A program made the translations under genes and the position numbers. 5,363 nt of DNA, from positions 1 to 5,363 of the forward strand of contig JAGASC010000179.1 of NCBI GenBank assembly GCA_017621905.1. The letters run 5' to 3'. The notes under the pieces are model-generated. The model searched no databases. It was not told the DNA's origin and saw nothing but the letters and a program-made list of their open reading frames with translations. Of the stretch, positions 1-5,340 are shown in pieces (within the stretch, counting starts at the first letter, position 1; each line of letters begins with the position of its first letter). The DNA is from Roseburia sp. Lineage in GTDB: Bacteria > Bacillota > Clostridia > Lachnospirales > Lachnospiraceae.

Positions 1-891
1 AAGAGCATACTTTTCCGACCGGTCCACATTACAGGTATAAAGCCCGGCTGCAATATCGCCTCCCACAAAGGCAGAAATACCGGGAAGAATCCTTACACGG
101 GCAGAAAGGAAAAAATCTGCCAAAATATTTTCGTAGCTGTCCTCGATCAAATGGATATTCACCGGTGTAAATGGATATTCGCCAAGGCCTTTACAGTCAT
201 AGCCCATAAGAAGATGTATCATCGTGGTATTTCCTGCAATCGCAACTTCTGTCACGCTCCCGGGCTGCACCCGGGATTTCTCCACCACTGCACGGATTCC
301 CTCTGCCAAATCCCGCCGGACAGATGCCTGCATGGCCTCATTTTTTCCTTCGGAGGCTGCTTTGATGCGGGATATCACATCCGCACCATAATTTCGCTGA
401 TGATTTATGCCTGCGTGCACTGCCAAGCGTTCTCCGTTATTTAAAGATATCAACTGTATGGCGATGGTTGTTGTCCCAATGTCCACTGCGATACCGTATG
501 TATCCGTTTTCTCAGTTTTCCGGTATTCCTGATTGAAATCGACAACTGCCTGAAAATCCGCCTCACGCTGGAAATTCAATTCCACCTGCAATGGTTCCGA
601 TGGATATGCTTTACAGGAAAGGCGCATGCCCAAATCAATTTCTTCCTTTGAAAAATAAGCGGTATCGTAGGATGTGGCCGGAAGGCAGCCCTCTGTCACT
701 CGAATCTTGCATTTGCCGCATCTTCCCACACCGCCGCAGACAGCGCCAAAAGAGGCATCCATTGCCATGAGAGCATCCAAAATACTCTCCTTTTCTTTTA
801 CAAGCAGGGAATATGTTTTCTCACCGGCGCACACTTTTACCGGTATGCCCGAAATCTTTCGCACCTTACAGTCGTTCCCGTTTCTATCCAC
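1..891 (-). CDS. [2Fe-2S] ferredoxin-ASKHA (DUF4445) protein, RACo-like corrinoid activator, 3' end outside window
   Basis: Probable ATP-dependent reductive activator of a corrinoid methyltransfer protein: it would pass an electron from its iron-sulfur cluster to inactive Co(II) corrinoid. The window shows 297 codons, open to the left edge. Residues 1-105 form a ferredoxin-like domain with Cys52, Cys58, Cys61 (C-x5-C-x2-C) and Cys93 in LSCKAYP, the plant-type [2Fe-2S] pattern. After a linker of about 25 residues the ASKHA fold begins with the phosphate-1 motif DIGTTT (137-142), followed by NYGADVISRI (167-176), AGNTTM (219-224) and PGISAFVGGDIAAG (270-283), all typical of DUF4445 proteins. 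The start is the GTG at 889-891: AGGAG lies at 900-904 with an 8-nt spacer, and a stop codon in the same frame sits two codons upstream. It follows the serine hydrolase by 18 nt, so the two are probably co-transcribed. The family is clear; the corrinoid partner is not in view, so the role is inferred from family. Confidence 0.88.
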   Translation of the reverse strand, partial: MDRNGNDCKVRKISGIPVKVCAGEKTYSLLVKEKESILDALMAMDASFGAVCGGVGRCGKCKIRVTEGCLPATSYDTAYFSKEEIDLGMRLSCKAYPSEPLQVELNFQREADFQAVVDFNQEYRKTEKTDTYGIAVDIGTTTIAIQLISLNNGERLAVHAGINHQRNYGADVISRIKAASEGKNEAMQASVRRDLAEGIRAVVEKSRVQPGSVTEVAIAGNTTMIHLLMGYDCKGLGEYPFTPVNIHLIEDSYENILADFFLSARVRILPGISAFVGGDIAAGLYTCNVDRSEKYAL

Positions 892-899
892 TTTCTACT

Positions 900-904
900 C
901 TCCT
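900..904 (-). promoter_or_regulatory. Ribosome binding site deciding a GTG start
   Basis: AGGAG on the minus strand, 8 nt before the GTG at 889-891 of the [2Fe-2S]-ASKHA gene. No ATG lies between this site and the cysteine motif region in a position that would fit, and the upstream in-frame stop closes the alternatives. This supports GTG as the true start. Confidence 0.7.
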
Positions 905-909
905 AAATT

Positions 910-2088
910 CTAATCTAAACAGGAATATACCACGTTTCTCAAGCGCGGCTGATAATATTCCTCTCTTGGGTTTAAAGTGTGCTGCGCATAAAAGACGCCA
1001 AGATTTATCTCCGGATCGATGATTGCAGTAGCACCTGCTGCACCGCCCCAGCCAAACTCGCCCAAGTTGCAGATCAGGCCGCTTTTCGTCGGTGTCGTGT
1101 GAGTGCGGACGCCCAGGCCATAGCCACAGCCTGCCAGCTGCTTCCAGTTGAAATCCTTTTGCTGTTCGTGCGTCAAACGGTTGGTCCGCATCAAATCTAT
1201 GGTGTACTTTGATAAGATACGTTCTCCGGTAAGTCCCATGCCGTAATTCGCCAGTGCTGCCATAAGTTTTGCATAATCGGGCACGGTGGTAATGATTCCG
1301 GCACCGCCGCTGTCATACTCTTCCCCAAGAATATGATGATTGTGTTTCCCCACATTGCGAAATGTGCCGTCTTTTGCATTTCCATGCTTCTGGGCTTCCA
1401 CAGCATCCATTTCCACACCATCGCTTGGAACAAACGTGTACTGACTGGCTGTTTTTGTCAGAGTTTCCTCCGTATGATGGTATACGCTTTCAGTCATGTC
1501 CAGCGGATCAAAAATGTTTTCTTTTACATAGTCTCTGAATTTCTTGCCGGAAATAACACTTACCAGGGCTGCCAGCACGTCATGACAAATGCTGTACTGC
1601 CAGTGAGTTCCCGGTTCAAAGGAAAGCGGATCCCTGGCAACACATTTTATCGCCTCCACAGTGTCCATTTTTCCCTTTGTCAGTTCCCTCGCTTTTTGAT
1701 AGCCCGGAGAATTTAAGTCATATGTAAAACCTGCTGTCATCGAGAATAAATCCCCTATCGTAATGGGATTTTTTGCTTTTACCAGGTTACCCTCCGGGGT
1801 TTTTATGTACATGTCTTTAAATTCCGGGATGTACTCATATAAAGGATCTCCCAAAAGGAATTTGCCCTGCTCCAAAAGCTGTGCTCCTGCGGTAACGGTG
1901 GTTACCTTTGAACAGGAATAAATATTGTACATTTCCTCACCAGTCAGCGGGGTCTTTGATTCCAAATCCGAATAACCGCAGGCGTAACGAAATACTGACT
2001 TTCCGTTCAGATATACTTCCACTGCATTTCCCGGAGTGCGCCAGACTGCCATATGGTCAAGGAAATTTTTTAAATTTGTAAAATCCAT
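910..2088 (-). CDS. Class C beta-lactamase-family serine hydrolase (esterase/transesterase-like)
   Basis: A 392-residue serine hydrolase of the beta-lactamase/penicillin-binding fold (PF00144 type), more likely an esterase or acyl-amide hydrolase than an antibiotic-resistance enzyme. Motif 1 is S58-C-S-K61 (nucleophile and general base). Motif 2 is Y165-S-I in HWQYSICHD, where true AmpC enzymes have Y-A-N. The third motif is replaced by GWGGAAG (346-352), as in EstB-like esterases, instead of KTG. Other family hallmarks are LLEQGKFLLGDPLYEYIPEF (71-90), a lid-like ITIGDLFSMTAGF (109-121) and GGAGIITTVPDYAKLM (261-276). The N-terminus has no signal peptide, so the protein should be cytoplasmic, which also argues against a periplasmic or exported beta-lactamase. 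The start ATG has a GAGGA ribosome site about 9 nt upstream, at the very edge of the repeat element in the preceding gap. Length is normal for the family and all motifs are intact. Substrate unknown. Confidence 0.9.
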   Translation of the reverse strand: MDFTNLKNFLDHMAVWRTPGNAVEVYLNGKSVFRYACGYSDLESKTPLTGEEMYNIYSCSKVTTVTAGAQLLEQGKFLLGDPLYEYIPEFKDMYIKTPEGNLVKAKNPITIGDLFSMTAGFTYDLNSPGYQKARELTKGKMDTVEAIKCVARDPLSFEPGTHWQYSICHDVLAALVSVISGKKFRDYVKENIFDPLDMTESVYHHTEETLTKTASQYTFVPSDGVEMDAVEAQKHGNAKDGTFRNVGKHNHHILGEEYDSGGAGIITTVPDYAKLMAALANYGMGLTGERILSKYTIDLMRTNRLTHEQQKDFNWKQLAGCGYGLGVRTHTTPTKSGLICNLGEFGWGGAAGATAIIDPEINLGVFYAQHTLNPREEYYQPRLRNVVYSCLD

Positions 2089-2104
2089 TTTTTACTGTCC
2101 TCGC

Positions 2105-2187
2105 AGCTATTCAGCACCTTTGCAGTCACATGCCAAAAGCCATATGAATATATGTGCAAAAATTCACAGACCGGCTGAATAGTTACG
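2105..2187 (+). repeat. Palindromic intergenic repeat, copy 1 (terminal inverted repeats)
   Basis: The ends CTATTCAGC (2107-2115) and GCTGAATAG (2174-2182) are perfect 9-bp inverted repeats. Just inside the left end lies CTTTGCAGTCACA (2118-2130). The centre holds nested inverted repeats: CACAT (2127-2131) with ATGTG (2152-2156), and CATAT (2141-2145) with ATATG (2150-2154). The same arrangement of ends, CAGTCACA block and central hairpin recurs at 4630-4686. This suggests a small structured intergenic repeat of the REP/MITE kind. It contains no coding sequence. The ribosome site of the serine hydrolase gene abuts its left edge. The repeat nature rests on the copies in this window; genome-wide abundance is not visible here. 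Confidence 0.6.
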
Positions 2188-2228
2188 TCCTTTCTTCTGA
2201 AATTCTTTTCTACATAGAAATACTTTTT

Positions 2229-2265
2229 GTAAAAATTCGTAACTGTTTGGAGCCTTCGCAGTTAC
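2229..2265 (-). terminator. Weak terminator-like or attenuator hairpin
   Basis: On the minus strand, GTAACTG (2259-2265) and CAGTTAC (2239-2245) make a perfect 7-bp stem with a 13-nt loop, followed after GAA by a run of five T (2231-2235). It sits 14 nt after the stop codon of the upstream alpha/beta-hydrolase gene. The stem is short and only moderately GC-rich, so partial read-through into the serine hydrolase gene is likelier than full termination. The hairpin is also part of the repeat copy, so its terminator role is uncertain. Confidence 0.35.
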
Positions 2266-2266
2266 C
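2239..2266 (+). repeat. Partial copy of the intergenic repeat (left end only)
   Basis: GTAACTG at the left and CCTTCGCAGTTACC at the right align without gaps to the repeat copies at 2107-2130 (16 of 24 positions) and 4659-4686 on the other strand (19 of 27 positions). The inverted far end is absent; the 3' end of the alpha/beta-hydrolase gene follows within 12 nt. In front of it, GTAAAAATTC (2229-2238) repeats GCAAAAATTC (2156-2165) of copy 1 at 9 of 10 positions. It therefore looks like a degenerate or truncated second unit. Confidence 0.5.
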
Positions 2267-2278
2267 ACCGCAGGCCCG

Positions 2279-3163
2279 TTAAAATCCCTTCTCAGAAAGC
2301 CACTGATCTATAATCCTGATACCTGTCTTACATGCAGCAAGATTGTCTGTGTATTCTGCGAGCAAAAAGGCATGGTTAGTACTTTCAATAACATGAAGCT
2401 CACATTCTCTTTTCAGCTCTTCCATTCTCTGATAAAAACCTTCGGAATGGGCAAGCGCTACGACGGAGTCCTGTTCCCCGTGAATGAGCACTACCGGACA
2501 AGTGTTTTCGCTGACATTGTAAAGTGGAGAAAGATATTTTGCATACTCACTTTCAGGCATTTTTGCAAGTTTGGAATGCGCGGATTTTTTCGGCACGCGC
2601 TCCTTCCACTGGATATCTCCCTCTAAATCTGTTATGGCATTTACGAGAAAAGATCCTTTCAACTGAAATCCGGGCCTATTGTATTTTGTTGTGACAAGAC
2701 CAGCAAGATGCCCGCCTGCGGATTCTCCCAGCACAAAAACATTTTCGGTGTCTATTCCGCAGTCCGATGCCCGGTCTAATATGTAATCTACCGCGTCGGC
2801 GCAGTCGTCGTAGCAGTCGATAATCTGATATTTTTCGGCCTGGCCGTCAGGACTTGACAGACGGTAATCTATGCTGACACTGACAAAGCCCTTTTTGGCG
2901 TAGTATCTGGCAAGGTATCCAAGATAATCGCCCTGCCAACCTTGCTCACCATCAAAAATTTTGTGGGATGCCCAGCCGCCGCCGTGGATAAAAAGGAATA
3001 CGGGGTATTTGTTGCTGCTATTATAATCATTAGGGTAATAATAGCTAAGGCAGATTGGCATTCCGTCTACTGTTTTGTATTGGACCGTCTTATCCCCGGC
3101 ATGTGCTGCTGTATACTCCGACAAATCTAATTTTTGATTTTCTAAGGGATATTTATATATCAT
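2279..3163 (-). CDS. Alpha/beta-hydrolase, HSL/BD-FAE-like carboxylesterase
   Basis: A 294-residue esterase of the hormone-sensitive-lipase/BD-FAE-like group (COG0657 style), expected to cleave acyl or aryl esters of small substrates in the cytoplasm. The oxyanion-hole motif HGGGW is at 60-64, with SIDYRLSS (97-104) after it. The nucleophile elbow is G146-E-S148-A-G-G151. The acid is D232 in HGEQDSVV and the base H264 in STNHAF, giving an intact Ser-Asp-His triad in the usual order. No signal peptide is present; the N-terminus is polar. The gene starts 17 nt after the stop of the preceding hydrolase. GGAGG lies only 4 nt before the ATG, a short spacing, and no better in-frame start is near. 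Members of this group include acetyl-, feruloyl- and general carboxylesterases; the acyl group here cannot be read. A dipeptidase-like role is less likely but possible. Confidence 0.9.
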   Translation of the reverse strand: MIYKYPLENQKLDLSEYTAAHAGDKTVQYKTVDGMPICLSYYYPNDYNSSNKYPVFLFIHGGGWASHKIFDGEQGWQGDYLGYLARYYAKKGFVSVSIDYRLSSPDGQAEKYQIIDCYDDCADAVDYILDRASDCGIDTENVFVLGESAGGHLAGLVTTKYNRPGFQLKGSFLVNAITDLEGDIQWKERVPKKSAHSKLAKMPESEYAKYLSPLYNVSENTCPVVLIHGEQDSVVALAHSEGFYQRMEELKRECELHVIESTNHAFLLAEYTDNLAACKTGIRIIDQWLSEKGF

Positions 3164-3180
3164 AAATCCTCCAATTTATC

Positions 3181-3807
3181 TTATTTTTTTTGTGCCAGCA
3201 ACCACTCCAACAATTCATCGCTATAAGCTTTTTCCCAGGAATTGTGTCCGTATTCGGGGAAAATCGTAAGCTTGGGGCTAAGTCCCGCGTTTCTCATTGC
3301 CTGAATCATGTTTTCTGTCTCATATGGAAATACCACGTCGTCCTTTCCACCATGGAATGCCCATACCGGCATAGTCAGCACAGAAGCATTCCAGGGCATG
3401 CCACCACCGCAGCAGGGGGCAATTGCCGCAAACATCTCCGGATAAGCCATGGCCGTGAACCAGGTACCATATCCGCCCATGCTAAGGCCGGTCAGGTATA
3501 CTCTATTTTCATCGCATTTATATTCCTTTATGATTTTCAAGATAAAATCTTTGATAAATGGCACATTGGCAGCCCAAAAGCTATTCACGGGGCACTGCGG
3601 CTCTACTAAGATGCAGTCAATTTCCCGATCCTCTGTAAACACATGGGGAAAGCCGTGTACTTCGATTATTTCTATGTTGCTGCCATCTCCTCTTTCACCG
3701 GCACCGTGGAGCTGCACGATGAGCGGGAGATTTTCTTTCATGTTCTTTGGAGTTTTCACGATAAATGGAAACTCGTATTTTGCGTCCAGTACTTTTTGGG
3801 TTATCAT
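3181..3807 (-). CDS. Alpha/beta-hydrolase, 'predicted peptidase'/feruloyl-esterase-like (COG4099 type)
   Basis: A compact 208-residue alpha/beta-hydrolase. The strand-3 loop QLHGAGERGDGS (32-43) is the hallmark of the COG4099 'predicted peptidase' group, which also resembles CE1-type and polyhydroxybutyrate-depolymerase esterases. The nucleophile elbow is G107-L-S109-M-G-G112, followed by YGTW. The acid is probably D156 in HGGKDDVVFP, with D157 as the alternative. The base is H188 in YGHNSWEKAY. The triad is complete, there is no lid insertion, and the length equals a minimal catalytic core without signal peptide, so it is intracellular. The start ATG has AAGGAG with a 9-nt spacer. The next gene begins 17 nt after its stop, suggesting translational linkage. 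Despite the 'peptidase' name in databases, characterised relatives are mainly esterases, and the neighbours here favour an esterase. Specificity is unknown. Confidence 0.9.
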   Translation of the reverse strand: MITQKVLDAKYEFPFIVKTPKNMKENLPLIVQLHGAGERGDGSNIEIIEVHGFPHVFTEDREIDCILVEPQCPVNSFWAANVPFIKDFILKIIKEYKCDENRVYLTGLSMGGYGTWFTAMAYPEMFAAIAPCCGGGMPWNASVLTMPVWAFHGGKDDVVFPYETENMIQAMRNAGLSPKLTIFPEYGHNSWEKAYSDELLEWLLAQKK

Positions 3808-3859
3808 TTCTTTTTTCTCCTTCTATTTGCACAAAATCTTTGGTTTTCTGAAGTTGGCC

Positions 3860-3890
3860 TTCCGTGCAGGCAACGCACAGACCTGCGGAA
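3860..3890 (-). other. GC-rich intergenic hairpin
   Basis: In the 87-nt gap (3808-3894) between two hydrolase genes, CCTGCGGAA (3882-3890) pairs with TTCCGTGCAGG (3860-3870), giving nine base pairs interrupted by one 2-nt bulge around an 11-nt loop. It begins 4 nt after the upstream stop codon. No T-run follows on the minus strand, so it is not a standard intrinsic terminator. It could be an mRNA-stabilising or processing hairpin that sets relative expression of the two genes. Confidence 0.4.
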
Positions 3891-3894
3891 CTGG

Positions 3895-4617
3895 TTATGC
3901 ATACTTCATAATAAAATCAACAATCGGCTGCGGATTTTCCAGGCCGTGGGGATGATGCTCACAGCCGTCTTTGCCTATCGCTAACAGCTTGCCGCCATGT
4001 TCCTTGTAATATTTTTCCAAAATTGCTCCGTTTTCACAATAAGGGACAACGGTATCTGCTTTTCCGTACACCATGACGACAGGTATATCGTTCTGGATTA
4101 AAATCGGCAGTTTATCAATGGGATGCTCGCGGCAGCAAATCAGCTCAGACAGCGACATGCCGGTTGCATTTACAAATTCTTCCCACATTCCGCCCTTTGC
4201 CACACCCAGATCCGCCGGGCAGGAAAGCAGGTTGAGCACCGGGGCATCAATGTAAAGCGCCGAAATGTATTCCGGATGTCTTGCTGCAAACTTTACTGCG
4301 AACATGCCTCCGCAGCTCATTCCGACAGGAACACACTTTTTGCATAAGCCATATTCTTTTGCCAGAAAATCGGCAAAGCGCTGCTTTAAGTCTAAATCTT
4401 CATCCAGGCACCAGCGGGTTTTATTTTCGATATACGCCAGATGCCAGCCCTGCTTTACCATCTCGATTTCAAGATTGGGGAAGGCGTCCCAATATTCCGT
4501 TTTGAACAGCCATTGATTGGTTTTGTTACTGTCGTCCGGGAATACTAAGATTGCTTTACGTCCCTCAAAGGTAAATTCATTTTTTTTAAATCCGTTCCAG
4601 TTTTCCATTTTAATCAC
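3895..4617 (-). CDS. Alpha/beta-hydrolase with GMSCGG nucleophile elbow
   Basis: A 240-residue alpha/beta-hydrolase with a canonical fold order. An N-terminal strand region ends in AILVFPDDSNKTNQWLFKT (22-40). The nucleophile elbow is G99-M-S101-C-G-G104. The acid is D188 in YGKADTVVPY. The base lies in the C-terminal CEHHPHGLENPQPIVDFI region (H222 or H224). GKADTVVPY and HPHGLENPQPIVDF resemble uncharacterised bacterial hydrolases often found near SGNH hydrolases (recollection, not searched), and an SGNH gene is indeed the upstream neighbour. No signal peptide, no membrane segment; seven cysteines suit a reducing cytoplasm. Start choice is uncertain: GTG at 4615-4617 has AAGGA 4 nt upstream, while the ATG at 4606-4608, three residues later, is 13 nt from it. 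Function is probably ester hydrolysis; substrate unknown. Confidence 0.87.
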   Translation of the reverse strand: MIKMENWNGFKKNEFTFEGRKAILVFPDDSNKTNQWLFKTEYWDAFPNLEIEMVKQGWHLAYIENKTRWCLDEDLDLKQRFADFLAKEYGLCKKCVPVGMSCGGMFAVKFAARHPEYISALYIDAPVLNLLSCPADLGVAKGGMWEEFVNATGMSLSELICCREHPIDKLPILIQNDIPVVMVYGKADTVVPYCENGAILEKYYKEHGGKLLAIGKDGCEHHPHGLENPQPIVDFIMKYA

Positions 4618-4629
4618 ACATTCCTTTCA

Positions 4630-4686
4630 CTTTATTCAGACACAAACCATGATCATTTTGTGACTGGGAAGATACTGAACCGTTAC
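4630..4686 (-). repeat. Palindromic intergenic repeat, copy 2
   Basis: Read on the minus strand, it begins GTAACGGTTCAG, continues with CTTCCCAGTCACA and ends CTGAATAAAG. That is the same order as copy 1 at 2105-2187 on the plus strand, with 18 of 24 positions identical over the conserved block. CACAAA (4641-4646) and TTTGTG (4657-4662) form a hairpin whose loop includes the perfect palindrome ATGATCAT (4649-4656). It fills most of the 75-nt gap between the SGNH hydrolase stop and the next hydrolase, whose ribosome site follows directly. No T-run follows, so it does not look like a terminator. Confidence 0.6.
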
Positions 4687-4692
4687 CGCTTT

Positions 4693-5316
4693 TTATAGTT
4701 CCGGAATTATTTTATGGATTGATTCCAGAATTATTTTCGCCAGCTTTTCATTTGCTTCATCTGTAAAATGGATTCCATCATCGCTGTGCAGGCTGGCATA
4801 TTCTACAGAAGGTGCATATAAATCAATGACAGGAAGATTGTATTTTTCCGCAATCTTTTGAACCGTTTCGTTGCGCCGGATCACCCGCGCGTTGCGGGGG
4901 CTGTCGACACTGGTTGTCAATACAAGTGCAAGCGGTGTGTCCGGATACTCTTCCATCAGGAATTGTACCATTTTCTCATAGTAATTCCCGTATTCCTCTG
5001 TATCATTCAGGTGGAAACCGTGAAGTCCATTATTAAAAATAATGATGTTTCTCCTTTTCTGCTGTTTTCCGAAAAAACGGATGGACTCCGCCAGATACTC
5101 ATTGTCTACGGCCTTTGATGTGCCGAAACCGTCAAAGAGTATTTTTTCATCGGAAAGCCAGGTGGCATACCGACGTATTCCACAGGAAATGGAATCGCCA
5201 ATGTAAAGAACTCTTGGCCTTACATTGTCGGGCACCTGCTCCCACCATACGTTATCCCATTCATAAATCTCAGGTCCTACCGGTTTTTCTTCCTTTTCAT
5301 AGGTAAAATCGTCCAT
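4693..5316 (-). CDS. SGNH/GDSL-family hydrolase
   Basis: A 207-residue SGNH hydrolase, probably an acyl- or carbohydrate-esterase acting in the cytoplasm. Numbering from the chosen start: block I is RVLYIGDSISCG with the nucleophile S42. Block III is FNNGLHGFH (94-102), where the usual GxND becomes N-x-G-L-H. Block V is DDGIHFTDEA with the catalytic pair D180 and H183 (DxxH). The TTSVDSPRNARVIRRNETV stretch (134-152) and a final amphipathic helix complete the fold. There is no signal peptide. An in-frame ATG at 5338-5340 would add eight residues, but only AT-rich sequence precedes it. The ATG at 5314-5316 is preceded by AAAGGAG (5328-5334) with an 11-nt spacer, so I prefer it. As the first gene after the putative promoter, it probably heads the operon. 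Relatives include sugar acetylesterases and many uncharacterised enzymes; the exact ester is unknown. Confidence 0.88.
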   Translation of the reverse strand: MDDFTYEKEEKPVGPEIYEWDNVWWEQVPDNVRPRVLYIGDSISCGIRRYATWLSDEKILFDGFGTSKAVDNEYLAESIRFFGKQQKRRNIIIFNNGLHGFHLNDTEEYGNYYEKMVQFLMEEYPDTPLALVLTTSVDSPRNARVIRRNETVQKIAEKYNLPVIDLYAPSVEYASLHSDDGIHFTDEANEKLAKIILESIHKIIPEL

Positions 5317-5327
5317 ATCAAGTTTGT

Positions 5328-5334
5328 CTCCTTT
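5328..5334 (-). promoter_or_regulatory. Ribosome binding site favouring the shorter SGNH start
   Basis: AAAGGAG on the minus strand, 11 nt before the ATG at 5314-5316. It lies inside the reading frame opened by the upstream ATG at 5338-5340, which itself has no purine-rich site. This favours the downstream start. Confidence 0.55.
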
Positions 5335-5340
5335 TATCAA

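Noticed and set aside
892..909. Separate promoter for the activator gene
   Set aside because: Only 18 nt separate it from the serine hydrolase stop and these are taken up by the ribosome site, so co-transcription is the simpler reading.
151..913. Plus-strand open frames opposite the left-edge gene
   Set aside because: The minus strand is open without interruption from 891 to the window edge and encodes the four cluster cysteines and ASKHA motifs, so the plus-strand frames are shadows.
1333..1716. Plus-strand open frame of 127 residues
   Set aside because: It is antisense to the centre of the serine hydrolase, including its Tyr motif region. The composition is irregular and no family is recognisable.
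910..2088. Antibiotic-resistance beta-lactamase
   Set aside because: It keeps S-x-x-K but has Y-S-I and GWGGAAG in place of the AmpC Y-A-N and KTG motifs, lacks a signal peptide, and sits among esterases. An esterase-like role fits better.
2105..2266. CRISPR array
   Set aside because: The repeated units are palindromic, diverged and irregularly spaced, with no constant repeat-spacer period.
2089..2278. Cobalamin riboswitch or full promoter in the largest gap
   Set aside because: No B12-box-like conserved core was recognisable, and no -35/-10 pair with acceptable spacing was found on the minus strand. The gap is explained mostly by the repeat copies.
3449..3984. Overlapping plus-strand open frames of 168 and 113 residues
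   Set aside because: They lie opposite a hydrolase gene with intact catalytic motifs and its downstream neighbour, show no recognisable domain, and have no convincing ribosome site. They are antisense shadows.
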